Shown piece by piece: positions 1 to 6,804 of a stretch of 32,913 bases of DNA. This DNA is from a virus. Where the stretch lies: positions 1 through 32,913 of the IMG/VR virus record IMGVR_UViG_3300030012_002642; one strand, written 5' to 3'. The notes beneath the pieces were generated by a model that saw nothing but the letters and a program-made list of their open reading frames with translations, had not been told where the DNA came from and made no database searches. Each line of letters starts with the position of its first letter. Within the stretch, counting starts at the first letter, position 1. A program made the translations under genes and the position numbers.

Positions 1-960
1 GAAAAACAACTGAAAGCAGCAAGAGAATATCTGAAAAAAATGTTTGGTGAAGGTATGCCAAATGGTGCTATTGAGATTTCAGACTATGACATACAGAGTT
101 TTGTTGATATTGTATCTGATGCCAGAAATCCTATGGGAACTGGTGATCAGGCATTTGATAGAGAGATGACGGTATTACTTGCGAGTCCTATAGTTCAGGC
201 AGCAGCTTCTAAAGGCATTGCTGCTCTTGCTACCCTTGTGGGGGGTGTGGAAACTGCAAAACAAATTATGAAAGCTATAAACAATTCATCAAGGAGCAGT
301 TCTGCTGGGATGGGAACATATGGTGAAACTTCTCAACAAGCACGAGAAAGAGAGGCAGCAGATAAGAAACTTGCGGACGCTGAAGCACGATATGGTGCAG
401 ACAGTGATGAAGCTATTGAAGCAAGACGTGAAAGAAGTGATACTCTTACTAGACATAAGAGAGAAAGAAGAAGTAAAACTGGGTCTACGACTGGAGATGC
501 TAGAAGACAAAGAGAAGCAAAACAAGAGGCTGCTAAGAAAGCAAGAGAGGAAAGACTAAGAAGAAATCAGGAAGCAACAAACCGTGAGAATGAAGAGAAA
601 ATTAGAAGGGGAAAACAGAGAGAAAGAAGAGGCAGACAAAGAACAAGTGAGGATGAAGTTCAAGATTTGTTAAGGGGTGAGACATATGAACCAGAAGGAA
701 AAGTTATCAAAGAGAAGAAATCATTTAAGGACATCACGAAAAAAATTCCTGGATACTATGATGGCAAACCATCACTACTTGGTTTTCCATTGGAAGAACC
801 TCCCAAAATGGTGAATGGGTATCATCCAGATCTGGTGGATGGTAAGAAAGTTGCAAATAGATTTAATCGTTTGGATCCTCAAAGTGCAAAGGCGATGCCT
901 AAGACTGGTAATCCGCACATTGATAAGAAGGTTAGAGCAGCAGCAAAGAAACCTAAGTGA
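1..960 (+). CDS. Charged hypothetical protein, probably structural (5' end outside window)
   Basis: The frame is open from base 1, so the start lies upstream; the first internal ATG is at 40. About 319 C-terminal residues are visible. The first third is mixed hydrophobic (around LASPIVQAAASKGIAALATL). The middle is a long Lys/Arg/Glu-rich stretch that should form extended helix or coiled coil. The C-terminal tail carries a compact segment (NGYHPDLVDGKKVANRFN) and ends KKPK. I recall similar C-termini in cyanophage virion proteins but cannot name the family. It is followed by the psbA promoter region, so it likely ends an upstream transcription unit. Function unknown; coding status is well supported by length and composition. 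Confidence 0.8.
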   Translation, partial: EKQLKAAREYLKKMFGEGMPNGAIEISDYDIQSFVDIVSDARNPMGTGDQAFDREMTVLLASPIVQAAASKGIAALATLVGGVETAKQIMKAINNSSRSSSAGMGTYGETSQQAREREAADKKLADAEARYGADSDEAIEARRERSDTLTRHKRERRSKTGSTTGDARRQREAKQEAAKKAREERLRRNQEATNRENEEKIRRGKQRERRGRQRTSEDEVQDLLRGETYEPEGKVIKEKKSFKDITKKIPGYYDGKPSLLGFPLEEPPKMVNGYHPDLVDGKKVANRFNRLDPQSAKAMPKTGNPHIDKKVRAAAKKPK

Positions 961-965
961 GGGAG

Positions 966-999
966 TTGACAGATCCACAAGAATCGCTTAATATAAATA
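966..999 (+). promoter_or_regulatory. psbA promoter: sigma70-like and T4-late-like motifs overlapping
   Basis: TTGACA at 966-971 is followed after 17 bp by TAATAT at 989-994 (4/6 match to a -10 box). Overlapping it, TATAAATA at 992-999 matches the T4-type late promoter consensus exactly. Either or both could drive psbA, allowing expression early by host RNA polymerase and late by the gp55/gp33-modified enzyme. The overlap is seen directly; dual use is inference. Confidence 0.5.
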
Positions 1000-1007
1000 C
1001 AAGGACA

Positions 1008-1103
1008 AGTGAGGGATTCCTCACTATCCACACACGCCTTACCAAGACTAAACAGCGTGTTAAAACAATAGTCTTTAATACCTCAGGCGGAGGGTGTCTG
1101 AGG
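1008..1103 (+). promoter_or_regulatory. Structured psbA 5' leader with three hairpins
   Basis: Three stems can be drawn in the 150-nt leader: AGTGAGG/CCTCACT (1008-1014 with 1019-1025, 4-nt loop), ACACGC/GCGTGT (1032-1037 with 1055-1060), and CCTCAG/CTGAGG (1081-1086 with 1098-1103). None is followed by a T-tract, so they are not terminators. Upstream of psbA in marine cyanobacteria and cyanophages the PhotoRC RNA motifs are known; this leader is a candidate member, but I cannot confirm the consensus by eye. psbA has no evident Shine-Dalgarno, consistent with leader-controlled translation. Confidence 0.4.
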
Positions 1104-1152
1104 AATATTCTAACTTGTGTTCCCCGCACTAATACTTACCCTTTTACGAATA

Positions 1153-2235
1153 ATGGCTCAAACAATTTTAACGCGGCAACAGTCGCAATCAAACTGGGAA
1201 TCCTTCTGCGAATGGGTTACCAGCACTAACAACCGCTTATATGTCGGTTGGTTCGGCGTTCTGATGATCCCTACGCTGCTTGCAGCAACCATTTGTTTCA
1301 TCGTCGCCTTTGTCGCTGCTCCTCCTGTGGACATCGACGGCATCCGTGAACCCGTTGCTGGTTCACTTTTGTATGGTAATAACATCATTTCTGGTGCAGT
1401 TGTACCATCTTCTAATGCAATCGGACTTCACTTCTATCCCATCTGGGAAGCAGCCGGACTGGACGAGTGGCTCTATAACGGTGGCCCTTACCAGTTGGTT
1501 GTTTTCCACTTCCTCATCGGTATCTTCTGCTATATGGGACGTGAGTGGGAACTCTCTTATCGTCTCGGCATGCGCCCTTGGATCTGCGTTGCTTACTCTG
1601 CACCTGTTGCAGCAGCGTCCGCAGTATTCCTCGTCTATCCTTTCGGACAAGGCAGTTTCTCTGACGGTATGCCTCTGGGTATCAGCGGCACCTTCAATTT
1701 CATGCTTGTTTTCCAGGCTGAGCACAACATCCTGATGCACCCCTTCCACATGCTGGGAGTTGCCGGTGTCTTCGGTGGTTCACTGTTCTCTGCAATGCAT
1801 GGTTCACTGGTTACCTCTTCACTGGTTCGTGAAACCACTGAAACCGAGTCCCAGAACTATGGTTACAAGTTTGGACAAGAGGAAGAGACTTATAACATTG
1901 TTGCTGCACATGGATACTTCGGTAGACTCATCTTCCAGTATGCATCATTCAACAACTCTCGTTCACTGCACTTCTTCCTGGCTGCATGGCCTGTTGTCGG
2001 CATCTGGTTCACTGCCCTTGGCGTGTCAACCATGGCATTCAACCTGAATGGTTTCAACTTTAATCAGTCCATCCTTGACGGACAGGGAAGAGTTCTGAAC
2101 ACCTGGGCAGACGTTCTGAACCGTGCAAACCTGGGTATGGAAGTAATGCACGAGCGTAACGCTCACAACTTCCCTCTGGATCTGGCTGCTGCCGAGTCCA
2201 CCCCTGTTGCACTTCATGCACCAACTGTTGGTTGA
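1153..2235 (+). CDS. psbA: Photosystem II D1 protein
   Basis: D1 reaction-centre subunit of photosystem II, five transmembrane helices in the thylakoid; the phage copy replaces the fast-turning-over host protein. The 360-residue length matches the family exactly. ATG 1153 gives the [11 protein letters not shown]-terminus; an upstream in-frame GTG at 1117 would add a non-family extension. Visible landmarks: [12 protein letters not shown], the Tyr-Z region, [13 protein letters not shown] with manganese and chlorophyll ligands, and the C-terminal NFPLDLA processing site before AAEST. The residue at canonical position 130 is Glu (GREWELS), the form typical of high-light D1. Third codon positions are richer in C/G than in neighbouring genes, suggesting host-like, high-expression codon use. 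A strong terminator follows, so it is probably largely monocistronic. Confidence 0.99.
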   Translation: MAQTILTRQQSQSNWESFCEWVTSTNNRLYVGWFGVLMIPTLLAATICFIVAFVAAPPVDIDGIREPVAGSLLYGNNIISGAVVPSSNAIGLHFYPIWEAAGLDEWLYNGGPYQLVVFHFLIGIFCYMGREWELSYRLGMRPWICVAYSAPVAAASAVFLVYPFGQGSFSDGMPLGISGTFNFMLVFQAEHNILMHPFHMLGVAGVFGGSLFSAMHGSLVTSSLVRETTETESQNYGYKFGQEEETYNIVAAHGYFGRLIFQYASFNNSRSLHFFLAAWPVVGIWFTALGVSTMAFNLNGFNFNQSILDGQGRVLNTWADVLNRANLGMEVMHERNAHNFPLDLAAAESTPVALHAPTVG

Positions 2236-2241
2236 TACAAT
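2213..2241 (+). promoter_or_regulatory. Extended -10 promoter at the psbA stop codon
   Basis: TGATACAAT at 2233-2241 is an extended -10 (TG, one base, TACAAT) in which the TGA is the psbA stop codon. Only a weak -35 (TTCATG, 2213-2218) is found 17 bp upstream. The identical nine bases recur at 3577-3585 and 3859-3867. It would drive the small gene at 2309 and psbD, if transcripts pass the hairpin at 2257-2280. Confidence 0.4.
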
Positions 2242-2256
2242 ACCATCATAAACTTC

Positions 2257-2286
2257 AAAAGGGACTTTCGAGTCCCTTTTGTTTTC
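2257..2286 (+). terminator. psbA intrinsic terminator
   Basis: Perfect 10-bp stem AAAAGGGACT / AGTCCCTTTT closed by a TTCG tetraloop, running into a T-rich tail (2277-2286). It lies 21 nt after the psbA stop. Confidence 0.9.
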
Positions 2287-2308
2287 TTAAAAAATATTAA
2301 GTTTTATT

Positions 2309-2521
2309 ATGGTTGGACTTCCAGAATTTTTTTATCAAACATCTGATGAACCTTACGATAGGCATAATTACAGATTTCATTTCAAAGACAAACAAAGTAT
2401 AATCTTTGAGAGTTATGAAGAGGTTCGTGCAGAATGGTTTAACACACCTTGTCTTTTTAAATCTCATATTGAAGTTCTTGATAAAAAACAAAACACAAAA
2501 TTTAAAGGAGGATTTAAATAG
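2309..2521 (+). CDS. Small conserved hypothetical between psbA and psbD
   Basis: 70 residues, soluble, aromatic-rich (FFYQ, HNYRFHF, AEWFN), ending in a basic tail. No signal peptide or membrane segment and no recognised domain. It ends 2 nt before psbD, and the psbD ribosome binding site lies inside its last codons, so the two are co-transcribed and probably translationally coupled. Its own start lacks a clear Shine-Dalgarno. Small genes at this position between psbA and psbD are common in cyanomyophages; a role linked to photosystem II is only suggested by location. Confidence 0.75.
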   Translation: MVGLPEFFYQTSDEPYDRHNYRFHFKDKQSIIFESYEEVRAEWFNTPCLFKSHIEVLDKKQNTKFKGGFK

Positions 2522-2523
2522 TA

Positions 2524-3579
2524 ATGGTAACATCAACTATTCAACAACCAAAGAGGGGGTGGTTCGATGTCCTGGACGATTGGCTTAAACGAGATCGCTT
2601 TGTCTTTGTGGGTTGGTCTGGACTACTTCTTTTTCCCACTGCTTATCTGGCCATTGGCGGCTGGCTTACTGGGACAACTTTTGTCACGTCTTGGTACACC
2701 CACGGAATTGCTAGTTCCTATCTTGAGGGGGCTAACTTTCTCACAGCAGCTGTCTCGACGCCTGCTGATGCTATGGGTCATTCTCTTCTTCTACTTTGGG
2801 GTCCTGAAGCTCAGGGCAGTTTCGTCAGGTGGATCCAACTTGGGGGACTCTGGCCTTTTGTGGCTCTCCATGGTGCATTCGCTTTAATTGGTTTTATGCT
2901 TCGCCAGTTTGAACTGGCACGTCTTATCGGTATCCGTCCTTACAATGCTATTGCTTTTTCTGGCCCTATCGCTGTTTTTGTCAGCGTTTTTCTCATATAT
3001 CCTCTGGGACAGTCGTCCTGGTTCTTCGCGCCATCGTTTGGGGTTGCCGCTATTTTCCGCTTCCTACTTTTCCTACAAGGTTTCCACAATTGGACGCTCA
3101 ACCCGTTCCACATGATGGGAGTTGCGGGTATTCTTGGAGGAGCATTGCTTTCTGCGATACATGGTGTTACTGTAGAGAACACTCTGTATGAAGACGGTGA
3201 ACAAGCAAATACTTTCAAAGCGTTTGACTCAACTCAAGAGGAAGAAACCTATTCTATGGTTACAGCAAATAGGTTCTGGTCTCAAATCTTTGGGATTGCG
3301 TTCAGTAATAAGAGGTGGCTTCACTTCTTTATGCTTTTTGTCCCTGTCATGGGCCTTTGGACTTCCTCTATTGGTATCATTGGTCTTGCTCTTAATCTTC
3401 GTGCCTATGATTTTGTAAGTCAAGAAATTAGAGCAGCAGAAGATCCTGAGTTTGAGACTTTCTACACAAAGAATATCCTTTTAAACGAAGGACTTCGTGC
3501 CTGGTTAGCACCAGTAGATCAACCTCATGAATCATTTGTATTTCCTGAGGAAGTATTGCCAAGAGGTAACGCACTTTGA
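2524..3579 (+). CDS. psbD: Photosystem II D2 protein
   Basis: D2 partner of D1 in the photosystem II core, 351 residues as in cyanobacteria. Visible: N-terminal [20 protein letters not shown], the conserved helix with [18 protein letters not shown], the [16 protein letters not shown] chlorophyll/iron-ligand region and the C-terminus ending LPRGNAL. A strong Shine-Dalgarno (AAAGGAGG, 2504-2511) precedes ATG 2524 by 12 nt. Codon use is less GC-rich at third positions than in psbA 300 bases away, although both products act 1:1. The TGA stop is part of an extended -10 box for the next gene. Confidence 0.99.
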   Translation: MVTSTIQQPKRGWFDVLDDWLKRDRFVFVGWSGLLLFPTAYLAIGGWLTGTTFVTSWYTHGIASSYLEGANFLTAAVSTPADAMGHSLLLLWGPEAQGSFVRWIQLGGLWPFVALHGAFALIGFMLRQFELARLIGIRPYNAIAFSGPIAVFVSVFLIYPLGQSSWFFAPSFGVAAIFRFLLFLQGFHNWTLNPFHMMGVAGILGGALLSAIHGVTVENTLYEDGEQANTFKAFDSTQEEETYSMVTANRFWSQIFGIAFSNKRWLHFFMLFVPVMGLWTSSIGIIGLALNLRAYDFVSQEIRAAEDPEFETFYTKNILLNEGLRAWLAPVDQPHESFVFPEEVLPRGNAL

Positions 3580-3585
3580 TACAAT
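3556..3585 (+). promoter_or_regulatory. Promoter overlapping the end of psbD
   Basis: TTGCCA (3556-3561), 18-bp spacer, TACAAT (3580-3585) preceded by TG, where TGA is the psbD stop codon. Five of six -35 bases match consensus. It should drive the membrane protein at 3652. Confidence 0.6.
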
Positions 3586-3604
3586 TTACGATTGGTTTAG
3601 CTAT

Positions 3605-3622
3605 CGGGTATTTTTTTACCCG
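3605..3622 (+). terminator. Hairpin after psbD, possible terminator
   Basis: CGGGTA / TACCCG stem with a T6 loop. The bases after it (ACTTCTTATT) are only moderately T-rich, so termination may be weak. A second hairpin, ATTACC / GGTAAT (3630-3635 with 3643-3648), covers the GAGG ribosome binding site of the next gene. Confidence 0.45.
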
Positions 3623-3651
3623 ACTTCTTATTACCTACATGAGGTAATCAA

Positions 3652-3855
3652 ATGATTCCATTACTTTTCTTTGGATGTTTATTTGCTATTGGTGGTGCTT
3701 CTTTTGCTCTAATGTGGGCGAACATAAAATCTATTAATGATTTGAATACCCCCATCAAAACAACTAGACATCCTGAGACACCTGAACCTGGTGAAACTGT
3801 AATGTATGTCGATTTGTCTAGAGAAAAACTTGAAGATCTTTACAATAAAGAGTAA
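3652..3855 (+). CDS. Small single-span membrane protein with HPE motif
   Basis: 67 residues. Residues 1-25 form one hydrophobic segment (MIPLLFFGCLFAIGGASFAL), followed by a soluble tail with TRHPETPEPGETVMYVDLSRE. The layout, one N-terminal span then an HPE box and a short beta-like strand, resembles small cyanobacterial proteins of the DUF2973 type and the protein encoded at 5669 in this window. ATG 3652 is preceded by GAGG 7 nt upstream, partly folded into a hairpin. Function unknown; its place between psbD and talC suggests a thylakoid or plasma membrane role in infected cells, which is inference. Confidence 0.8.
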   Translation: MIPLLFFGCLFAIGGASFALMWANIKSINDLNTPIKTTRHPETPEPGETVMYVDLSREKLEDLYNKE

Positions 3856-3867
3856 ACCTGATACAAT
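3839..3867 (+). promoter_or_regulatory. Promoter superimposed on a terminator, module 1
   Basis: TTTACA (3839-3844, 5/6), exact 17-bp spacer, TACAAT (3862-3867) with upstream TG. The expected start site, about 3874, falls inside the hairpin at 3870-3887, so its transcripts would lack a complete 5' arm. ATG of the next gene is 27 nt after the -10 box. Confidence 0.7.
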
Positions 3868-3869
3868 AT

Positions 3870-3892
3870 GGGGGTGTTGAACCCCCCTTTTT
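3870..3892 (+). terminator. Intrinsic terminator, module 1
   Basis: GGGGGT / ACCCCC stem (3870-3875 with 3881-3886), 5-nt loop, T5 at 3888-3892. The start codon of the next gene begins at 3894, one base after the T-tract. Confidence 0.85.
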
Positions 3893-3893
3893 C

Positions 3894-4190
3894 ATGGCTG
3901 CTAAAAAGAAAGAGTACGTCGAAGCCGTTTCACCTGTATCAGGTAATGGTGTTAATTATGAAATAATTAGTCGCACGGTAACTGAAAACGCACATCTTCG
4001 TTGGCCTGATGTTAAAATTGATCCTTACGATGAGATTGTAGAAGTCAGGAAAAAAACTTGTTATGGTAACCCTGAAGAAACTTTTGAAACATTTGAAACT
4101 GCAAGATATCGTAAGTATCATCCGATTCCAGATCCCGTTGTTTTTGTTGAAACAAAGGTAAAAGCAAAAATAAAAGAGGTTAAAGCATAG
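3894..4190 (+). CDS. Conserved hypothetical protein
   Basis: 98 residues, highly charged, Lys-rich at both ends (MAAKKKEYVEA, VKAKIKEVKA). The centre contains LRWPDVKIDPYDEIVEVRKK and a Phe/Glu/Thr-rich stretch. No membrane span or cysteine pair. There is no Shine-Dalgarno, because the 5' side is the terminator T-tract; translation would use a short leader of about 20 nt from the promoter at 3839-3867. Function not recognised. Confidence 0.75.
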   Translation: MAAKKKEYVEAVSPVSGNGVNYEIISRTVTENAHLRWPDVKIDPYDEIVEVRKKTCYGNPEETFETFETARYRKYHPIPDPVVFVETKVKAKIKEVKA

Positions 4191-4195
4191 TATGG

Positions 4196-4224
4196 TTGAA
4201 TAAAAATCAAATATGTGATATATA
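4196..4224 (+). promoter_or_regulatory. talC promoter superimposed on a terminator, module 2
   Basis: TTGAAT (4196-4201), exact 17-bp spacer, TATATA (4219-4224) preceded by TG. Predicted start about 4231, in the loop-proximal part of the hairpin. The talC ATG is 27 nt after the -10 box, the same distance as in module 1. Confidence 0.65.
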
Positions 4225-4249
4225 AAGGGCGTATGAATCGCCCTTTTTT
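4224..4249 (+). terminator. Intrinsic terminator, module 2
   Basis: Stem AAAGGGCG / CGCCCTTT (4224-4231 with 4239-4246), 7-nt loop, T6 at 4244-4249. It stops transcription from upstream one base before the talC start codon at 4251. Confidence 0.85.
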
Positions 4250-4250
4250 A

Positions 4251-4895
4251 ATGAAAATTTTTCTGGATACTGCGGATACTGATATTATCGCAAAGTATTT
4301 TTCAACTGGGTTGGTGGATGGAGTGACAACCAATCCTACTTTGATTATGAAGAGTGGTAAAAATCCTGAGGATGTTTACCAAGAGATCAAAGACATGGGT
4401 GTCAAAGACATCAGTATGGAAGTGATGGGTTCTGATCTTGAGATGTATGATGAGGGTATTCGTCTCTATCAAAAGTTTGGCGATGTTGCTACCATCAAAG
4501 TTCCTTGCACCAGAGAAGGCCTAATCGTCTGTAAGCGTCTTTCAGAGCAGGGTATTAAGGTAAACGTCACTCTGATCTTCTGCGCCGCACAGGCGGTTCT
4601 GGCTGCCAAAGCGGGTGCTGCATATGTCTCTCCTTTTGTAGGACGACTGGATGATCAATCAGTTGCAGGGCTGGAAGTAGTTCGTTCTATTTCTGAACTG
4701 TTCCGTATTCATGGAACCAAAACTCAGGTTCTGTCTGCTTCTATTCGCAATGTGCAAAGAGCGATACGTTCGTGGTATAATGGTGCTGAGATCTGCACGA
4801 TGCCACCAAAGGTATTCGATCAAATGTATGATCACATCCTCACTGATAAAGGAATGGAAATTTTTGAAAACGATTGGGAGTCTGTTAAAAAATGA
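4251..4895 (+). CDS. talC: Transaldolase, short TalC/fructose-6-phosphate aldolase type
   Basis: Pentose phosphate pathway enzyme that moves a dihydroxyacetone unit between sugar phosphates; in cyanophages TalC raises NADPH and ribose supply for nucleotide synthesis. 214 residues, the usual size of the short subfamily. Visible: KIFLDTADTD start, TTNPTLI, the catalytic Lys83 in TIKVPCT, VNVTLIF and YVSPFVGRLDD. ATG 4251 gives the family N-terminus; a GTG at 4215 and an ATG at 4233 would add residues encoded by the terminator hairpin and are unlikely. It overlaps nrdC by 4 nt (ATGA). Transcription should restart at 4196-4224. Confidence 0.97.
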   Translation: MKIFLDTADTDIIAKYFSTGLVDGVTTNPTLIMKSGKNPEDVYQEIKDMGVKDISMEVMGSDLEMYDEGIRLYQKFGDVATIKVPCTREGLIVCKRLSEQGIKVNVTLIFCAAQAVLAAKAGAAYVSPFVGRLDDQSVAGLEVVRSISELFRIHGTKTQVLSASIRNVQRAIRSWYNGAEICTMPPKVFDQMYDHILTDKGMEIFENDWESVKK

Positions 4896-5131
4896 GCAGT
4901 TTTGCAGTTTACACAAAAATTGGTTGCCCCTACTGTACTAAAGTAATTTCTGCTTTAGGACTTGCCGAACAACGATTTGTTGAGTATAAATTGGGTAGAG
5001 ATTTTAATGGAGCAGAATTTTATCAAAAGTTTGGACAAGGATCCACTTTCCCTCGCGTTGTTCTGAATGATAAATTAATTGGTGGATGTCAAGAAACTGT
5101 CAAGTACCTAAAAGAAAACAATCTGGTTTAA
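4892..5131 (+). CDS. nrdC: Glutaredoxin
   Basis: Dithiol redox protein of thioredoxin fold, likely a reductant for ribonucleotide reductase. 79 residues with the CPYC active site at positions 12-15, a cis-Pro loop TFPRV (Pro54) and a C-terminal GGCQET segment that normally contacts glutathione. Overlaps talC by ATGA and the next gene by one base (TAATG), so it belongs to the talC operon. A cysteine-less relative is encoded at 8037. Confidence 0.93.
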   Translation: MSSFAVYTKIGCPYCTKVISALGLAEQRFVEYKLGRDFNGAEFYQKFGQGSTFPRVVLNDKLIGGCQETVKYLKENNLV

Positions 5132-5484
5132 TGGATCAAGAAGTCTATACAATCATAGAGCAATCGATTGATGATGCCTTCACGGCATTTAGATTTAGAC
5201 TGAATCTCTATGATTACTTTAAAGTTATTAAGGCAACTCGAAAAGATGCTGATGACTTTATTAGTAGCAGCACTTCCAAAGAGATTAAGGATCTTGTCTT
5301 CGATTTAGAAGAATATCTGGAGGGAGGACAAGATAATGAGCATAAACAATTGCGTGAGGGTTATGGACACATCCCAAAACCACAGGCAAGAAAGATCAAA
5401 CAATTTTTAGAGGGTATCCTTGCAGATGCTAAAAGGTATAGTTATGATAGAAGACCTGGACGGAGAAGAAAAGGCTCTAAATAA
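5131..5484 (+). CDS. Conserved hypothetical protein
   Basis: 117 residues, mainly helical and charged, ending in a basic tail (RRPGRRRKGSK). Central segment EYLEGGQDNEHKQLREGYGH followed by IPKPQARKIKQFLEGIL looks like a conserved block. Start chosen at ATG 5131, overlapping the nrdC stop (TAATG); an in-frame start at 5086 lies wholly inside nrdC. No known domain recognised. The basic tail could bind nucleic acid, which is speculation. Confidence 0.8.
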   Translation: MDQEVYTIIEQSIDDAFTAFRFRLNLYDYFKVIKATRKDADDFISSSTSKEIKDLVFDLEEYLEGGQDNEHKQLREGYGHIPKPQARKIKQFLEGILADAKRYSYDRRPGRRRKGSK

Positions 5485-5647
5485 ATCAGAACCTCATCTT
5501 AATCGTGGGGTAGAGTTATTACTTAGAAATAGGAGGAGAGCAGAACCGCCCAAAACTTTCCAAGTAAGGTTTGGAAATATGGTTTCTCTCTTCAAGAGAG
5601 ACATTGTTTTCCATTTCAATTTTTATTTGGATATTCGGAAAAGATAG
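5444..5647 (+). CDS. Small conserved hypothetical protein
   Basis: 67 residues from ATG 5444, with AAAAGG 8 nt upstream; overlaps the preceding gene by 41 nt. Sequence features: a polar N-terminus (NKSEPHLNRGVELLLRN), then FQVRFGNMVSLFKRDIVFHF and the ending FYLDIRKR, an alternating pattern that suggests paired beta strands. No cysteines or membrane spans. It fills the only gap between 5484 and 5669. Function unknown. Confidence 0.65.
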   Translation: MIEDLDGEEKALNKSEPHLNRGVELLLRNRRRAEPPKTFQVRFGNMVSLFKRDIVFHFNFYLDIRKR

Positions 5648-5668
5648 ATACTCTCGGAGGACGGGAAA

Positions 5669-5893
5669 ATGTTAGCAGTAACATTGACGATTGGAACATT
5701 AGTATCAATAATGTTCTTTTTTGTTGGAGGTATGGTAGGATGGCTTGCGAAAGAGCACGTCTACAATACCCAACCAGTATACACTCATCCCGAAATGTTT
5801 GATGAGAACGGAAATGTTCTACCTGATGAAATTTTAGCAGTAAGGTTTGAAAACGATTATGGCGACAACGACGAAGACGAAGAAGAAAATTGA
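5669..5893 (+). CDS. Small single-span membrane protein, DUF2973-like
   Basis: 74 residues. One N-terminal transmembrane segment (about residues 3-26, LTIGTLVSIMFFFVGGMVGW), then YTHPEMFDENGNVLPDEILAVRF in the soluble part and a very acidic tail (DNDEDEEEN). The HPE-x-x-DE-x-G box followed by a short strand resembles cyanobacterial DUF2973 proteins. Strong ribosome binding site GGAGG at 5657-5661. Its 3' end overlaps the next gene by 35 nt. Related in layout to the protein at 3652. Function unknown. Confidence 0.85.
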   Translation: MLAVTLTIGTLVSIMFFFVGGMVGWLAKEHVYNTQPVYTHPEMFDENGNVLPDEILAVRFENDYGDNDEDEEEN

Positions 5894-6335
5894 ACTACCA
5901 CCCAATCCTTTTCTTCATGAAATCCTTGAATTTGTAAGTAAGCAACGTGCAAAGGCAAAGAAAGTTGAAATTCTTCAACAGTATGAAAACGATGCTCTGA
6001 AGACTATTTTTATTTGGAACTTTGATGAGACTGTAATCTCAGTTCTTCCTGTTGGAGATGTTCCTTTCAATAAGAACGAAGTGCCTGTTGGTACGGATCA
6101 CACCTCTTTACGTAGAGAATATAAACATCTCTACAATTTTGTAAAAGGTGGTAATGATGGACTCTCTGGACTCCGTAGAGAAACTATGTTTATTCAAATG
6201 CTTGAGGGACTGCATCCTGAAGAAGCAGAAATTCTATGTCTCTGTAAAGATAAAAGACTTGCAGACAAGTACAAAATCACTTATGATATTGTCAAACAGG
6301 CATTTCCTGACATTCAATGGGGTGGACGCAGTTGA
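5859..6335 (+). CDS. Conserved phage protein, DUF6433-like
   Basis: 158 residues from ATG 5859; a start at 5847 is also in frame. A basic N-terminus (TTKTKKKIELPPNPF) is followed by a helical region, a WNFDETV segment, then conserved-looking blocks TDHTSLRREYKHLYNFVKGG and MFIQMLEGLHPEEAEILCLC. I recall this as a family of T4-like marine phages (DUF6433), with no established role. It overlaps genes on both sides, so it is part of the talC-speD operon. Confidence 0.85.
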   Translation: MATTTKTKKKIELPPNPFLHEILEFVSKQRAKAKKVEILQQYENDALKTIFIWNFDETVISVLPVGDVPFNKNEVPVGTDHTSLRREYKHLYNFVKGGNDGLSGLRRETMFIQMLEGLHPEEAEILCLCKDKRLADKYKITYDIVKQAFPDIQWGGRS

Positions 6336-6589
6336 AAATTATTAAAGAAAATTGTGATCCGTCTGTGGATAACAAGACGGATCTTCCTAACAATTGTTAC
6401 CTTGTTACATACAACAAAGATGGTGCGGTAACTTATGATTTAGTTGCAGCATCAAAACAATCTGAAATCTTTGATAGCTATTACGATAAGTATAAAAAAG
6501 ATTTTGTTACCATGGTACAATCTGAAGGAAGAGTATCTTCTAAGACATGGGGCAACTCTGCACCAAAAGAAAAAAAGAAAAAATCATGA
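6332..6589 (+). CDS. Conserved hypothetical protein, probable TTG start
   Basis: 85 residues if begun at TTG 6332, which overlaps the upstream stop (TTGA) and gives the natural-looking start KIIKENCDPSVDNKTDLPNN; ATG 6317 would add five residues. The body contains CYLVTYNKDGAVTYDLVAAS and SKTWGN, ending in a lysine run (KEKKKKS). The lysine run is encoded by an A-rich tract containing A AAA AAG in frame (6571-6577), with the next gene in the -1 frame. Function unknown. Confidence 0.75.
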   Translation: MKIIKENCDPSVDNKTDLPNNCYLVTYNKDGAVTYDLVAASKQSEIFDSYYDKYKKDFVTMVQSEGRVSSKTWGNSAPKEKKKKS

Positions 6590-6804
6590 GCGGATTTAAA
6601 GGGTTTACCAACGATCCGCAGAAAGATGGAAACGTTAGGTTTGAAATTAATACTGACGAAGTTGGTAAACTTATCAAAAAATATAAAAAACTAAAAAAAT
6701 TTCAAAAATCAAATATCGCTGAGGTGTGTAAACTCTCTGATATTAAAACAACAGTTGATCGTCTTGTAGAAGAATACGGTATTGACTCTGAAGCAATCGA
6801 ATGA
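6586..6804 (+). CDS. Small conserved hypothetical protein
   Basis: 72 residues starting MSGFKGFTNDPQKDG, then a lysine-rich helix (KLIKKYKKLKKFQKS) and an acidic C-terminal helix (VDRLVEEYGIDSEAIE). ATG 6586 overlaps the upstream stop (ATGA), and its own stop overlaps speD in the same way. No known domain. Confidence 0.8.
   Translation: MSGFKGFTNDPQKDGNVRFEINTDEVGKLIKKYKKLKKFQKSNIAEVCKLSDIKTTVDRLVEEYGIDSEAIE

Noticed and set aside
961-1152. Homing endonuclease or intron next to psbA
   Set aside because: psbA is uninterrupted and no nuclease gene flanks it.
957-1229. 90-codon frame across the psbA leader
   Set aside because: It runs into psbA in another frame, has no family-like product and covers the structured leader.
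1280-1735. 151-codon frame inside psbA, plus strand, and a 128-codon antisense frame
   Set aside because: psbA occupies the region; the frames exist only because of D1 codon use.
4233-4253. Upstream ATG (4233) as talC start
   Set aside because: It lies in the terminator loop at the predicted transcript start and adds non-family residues.
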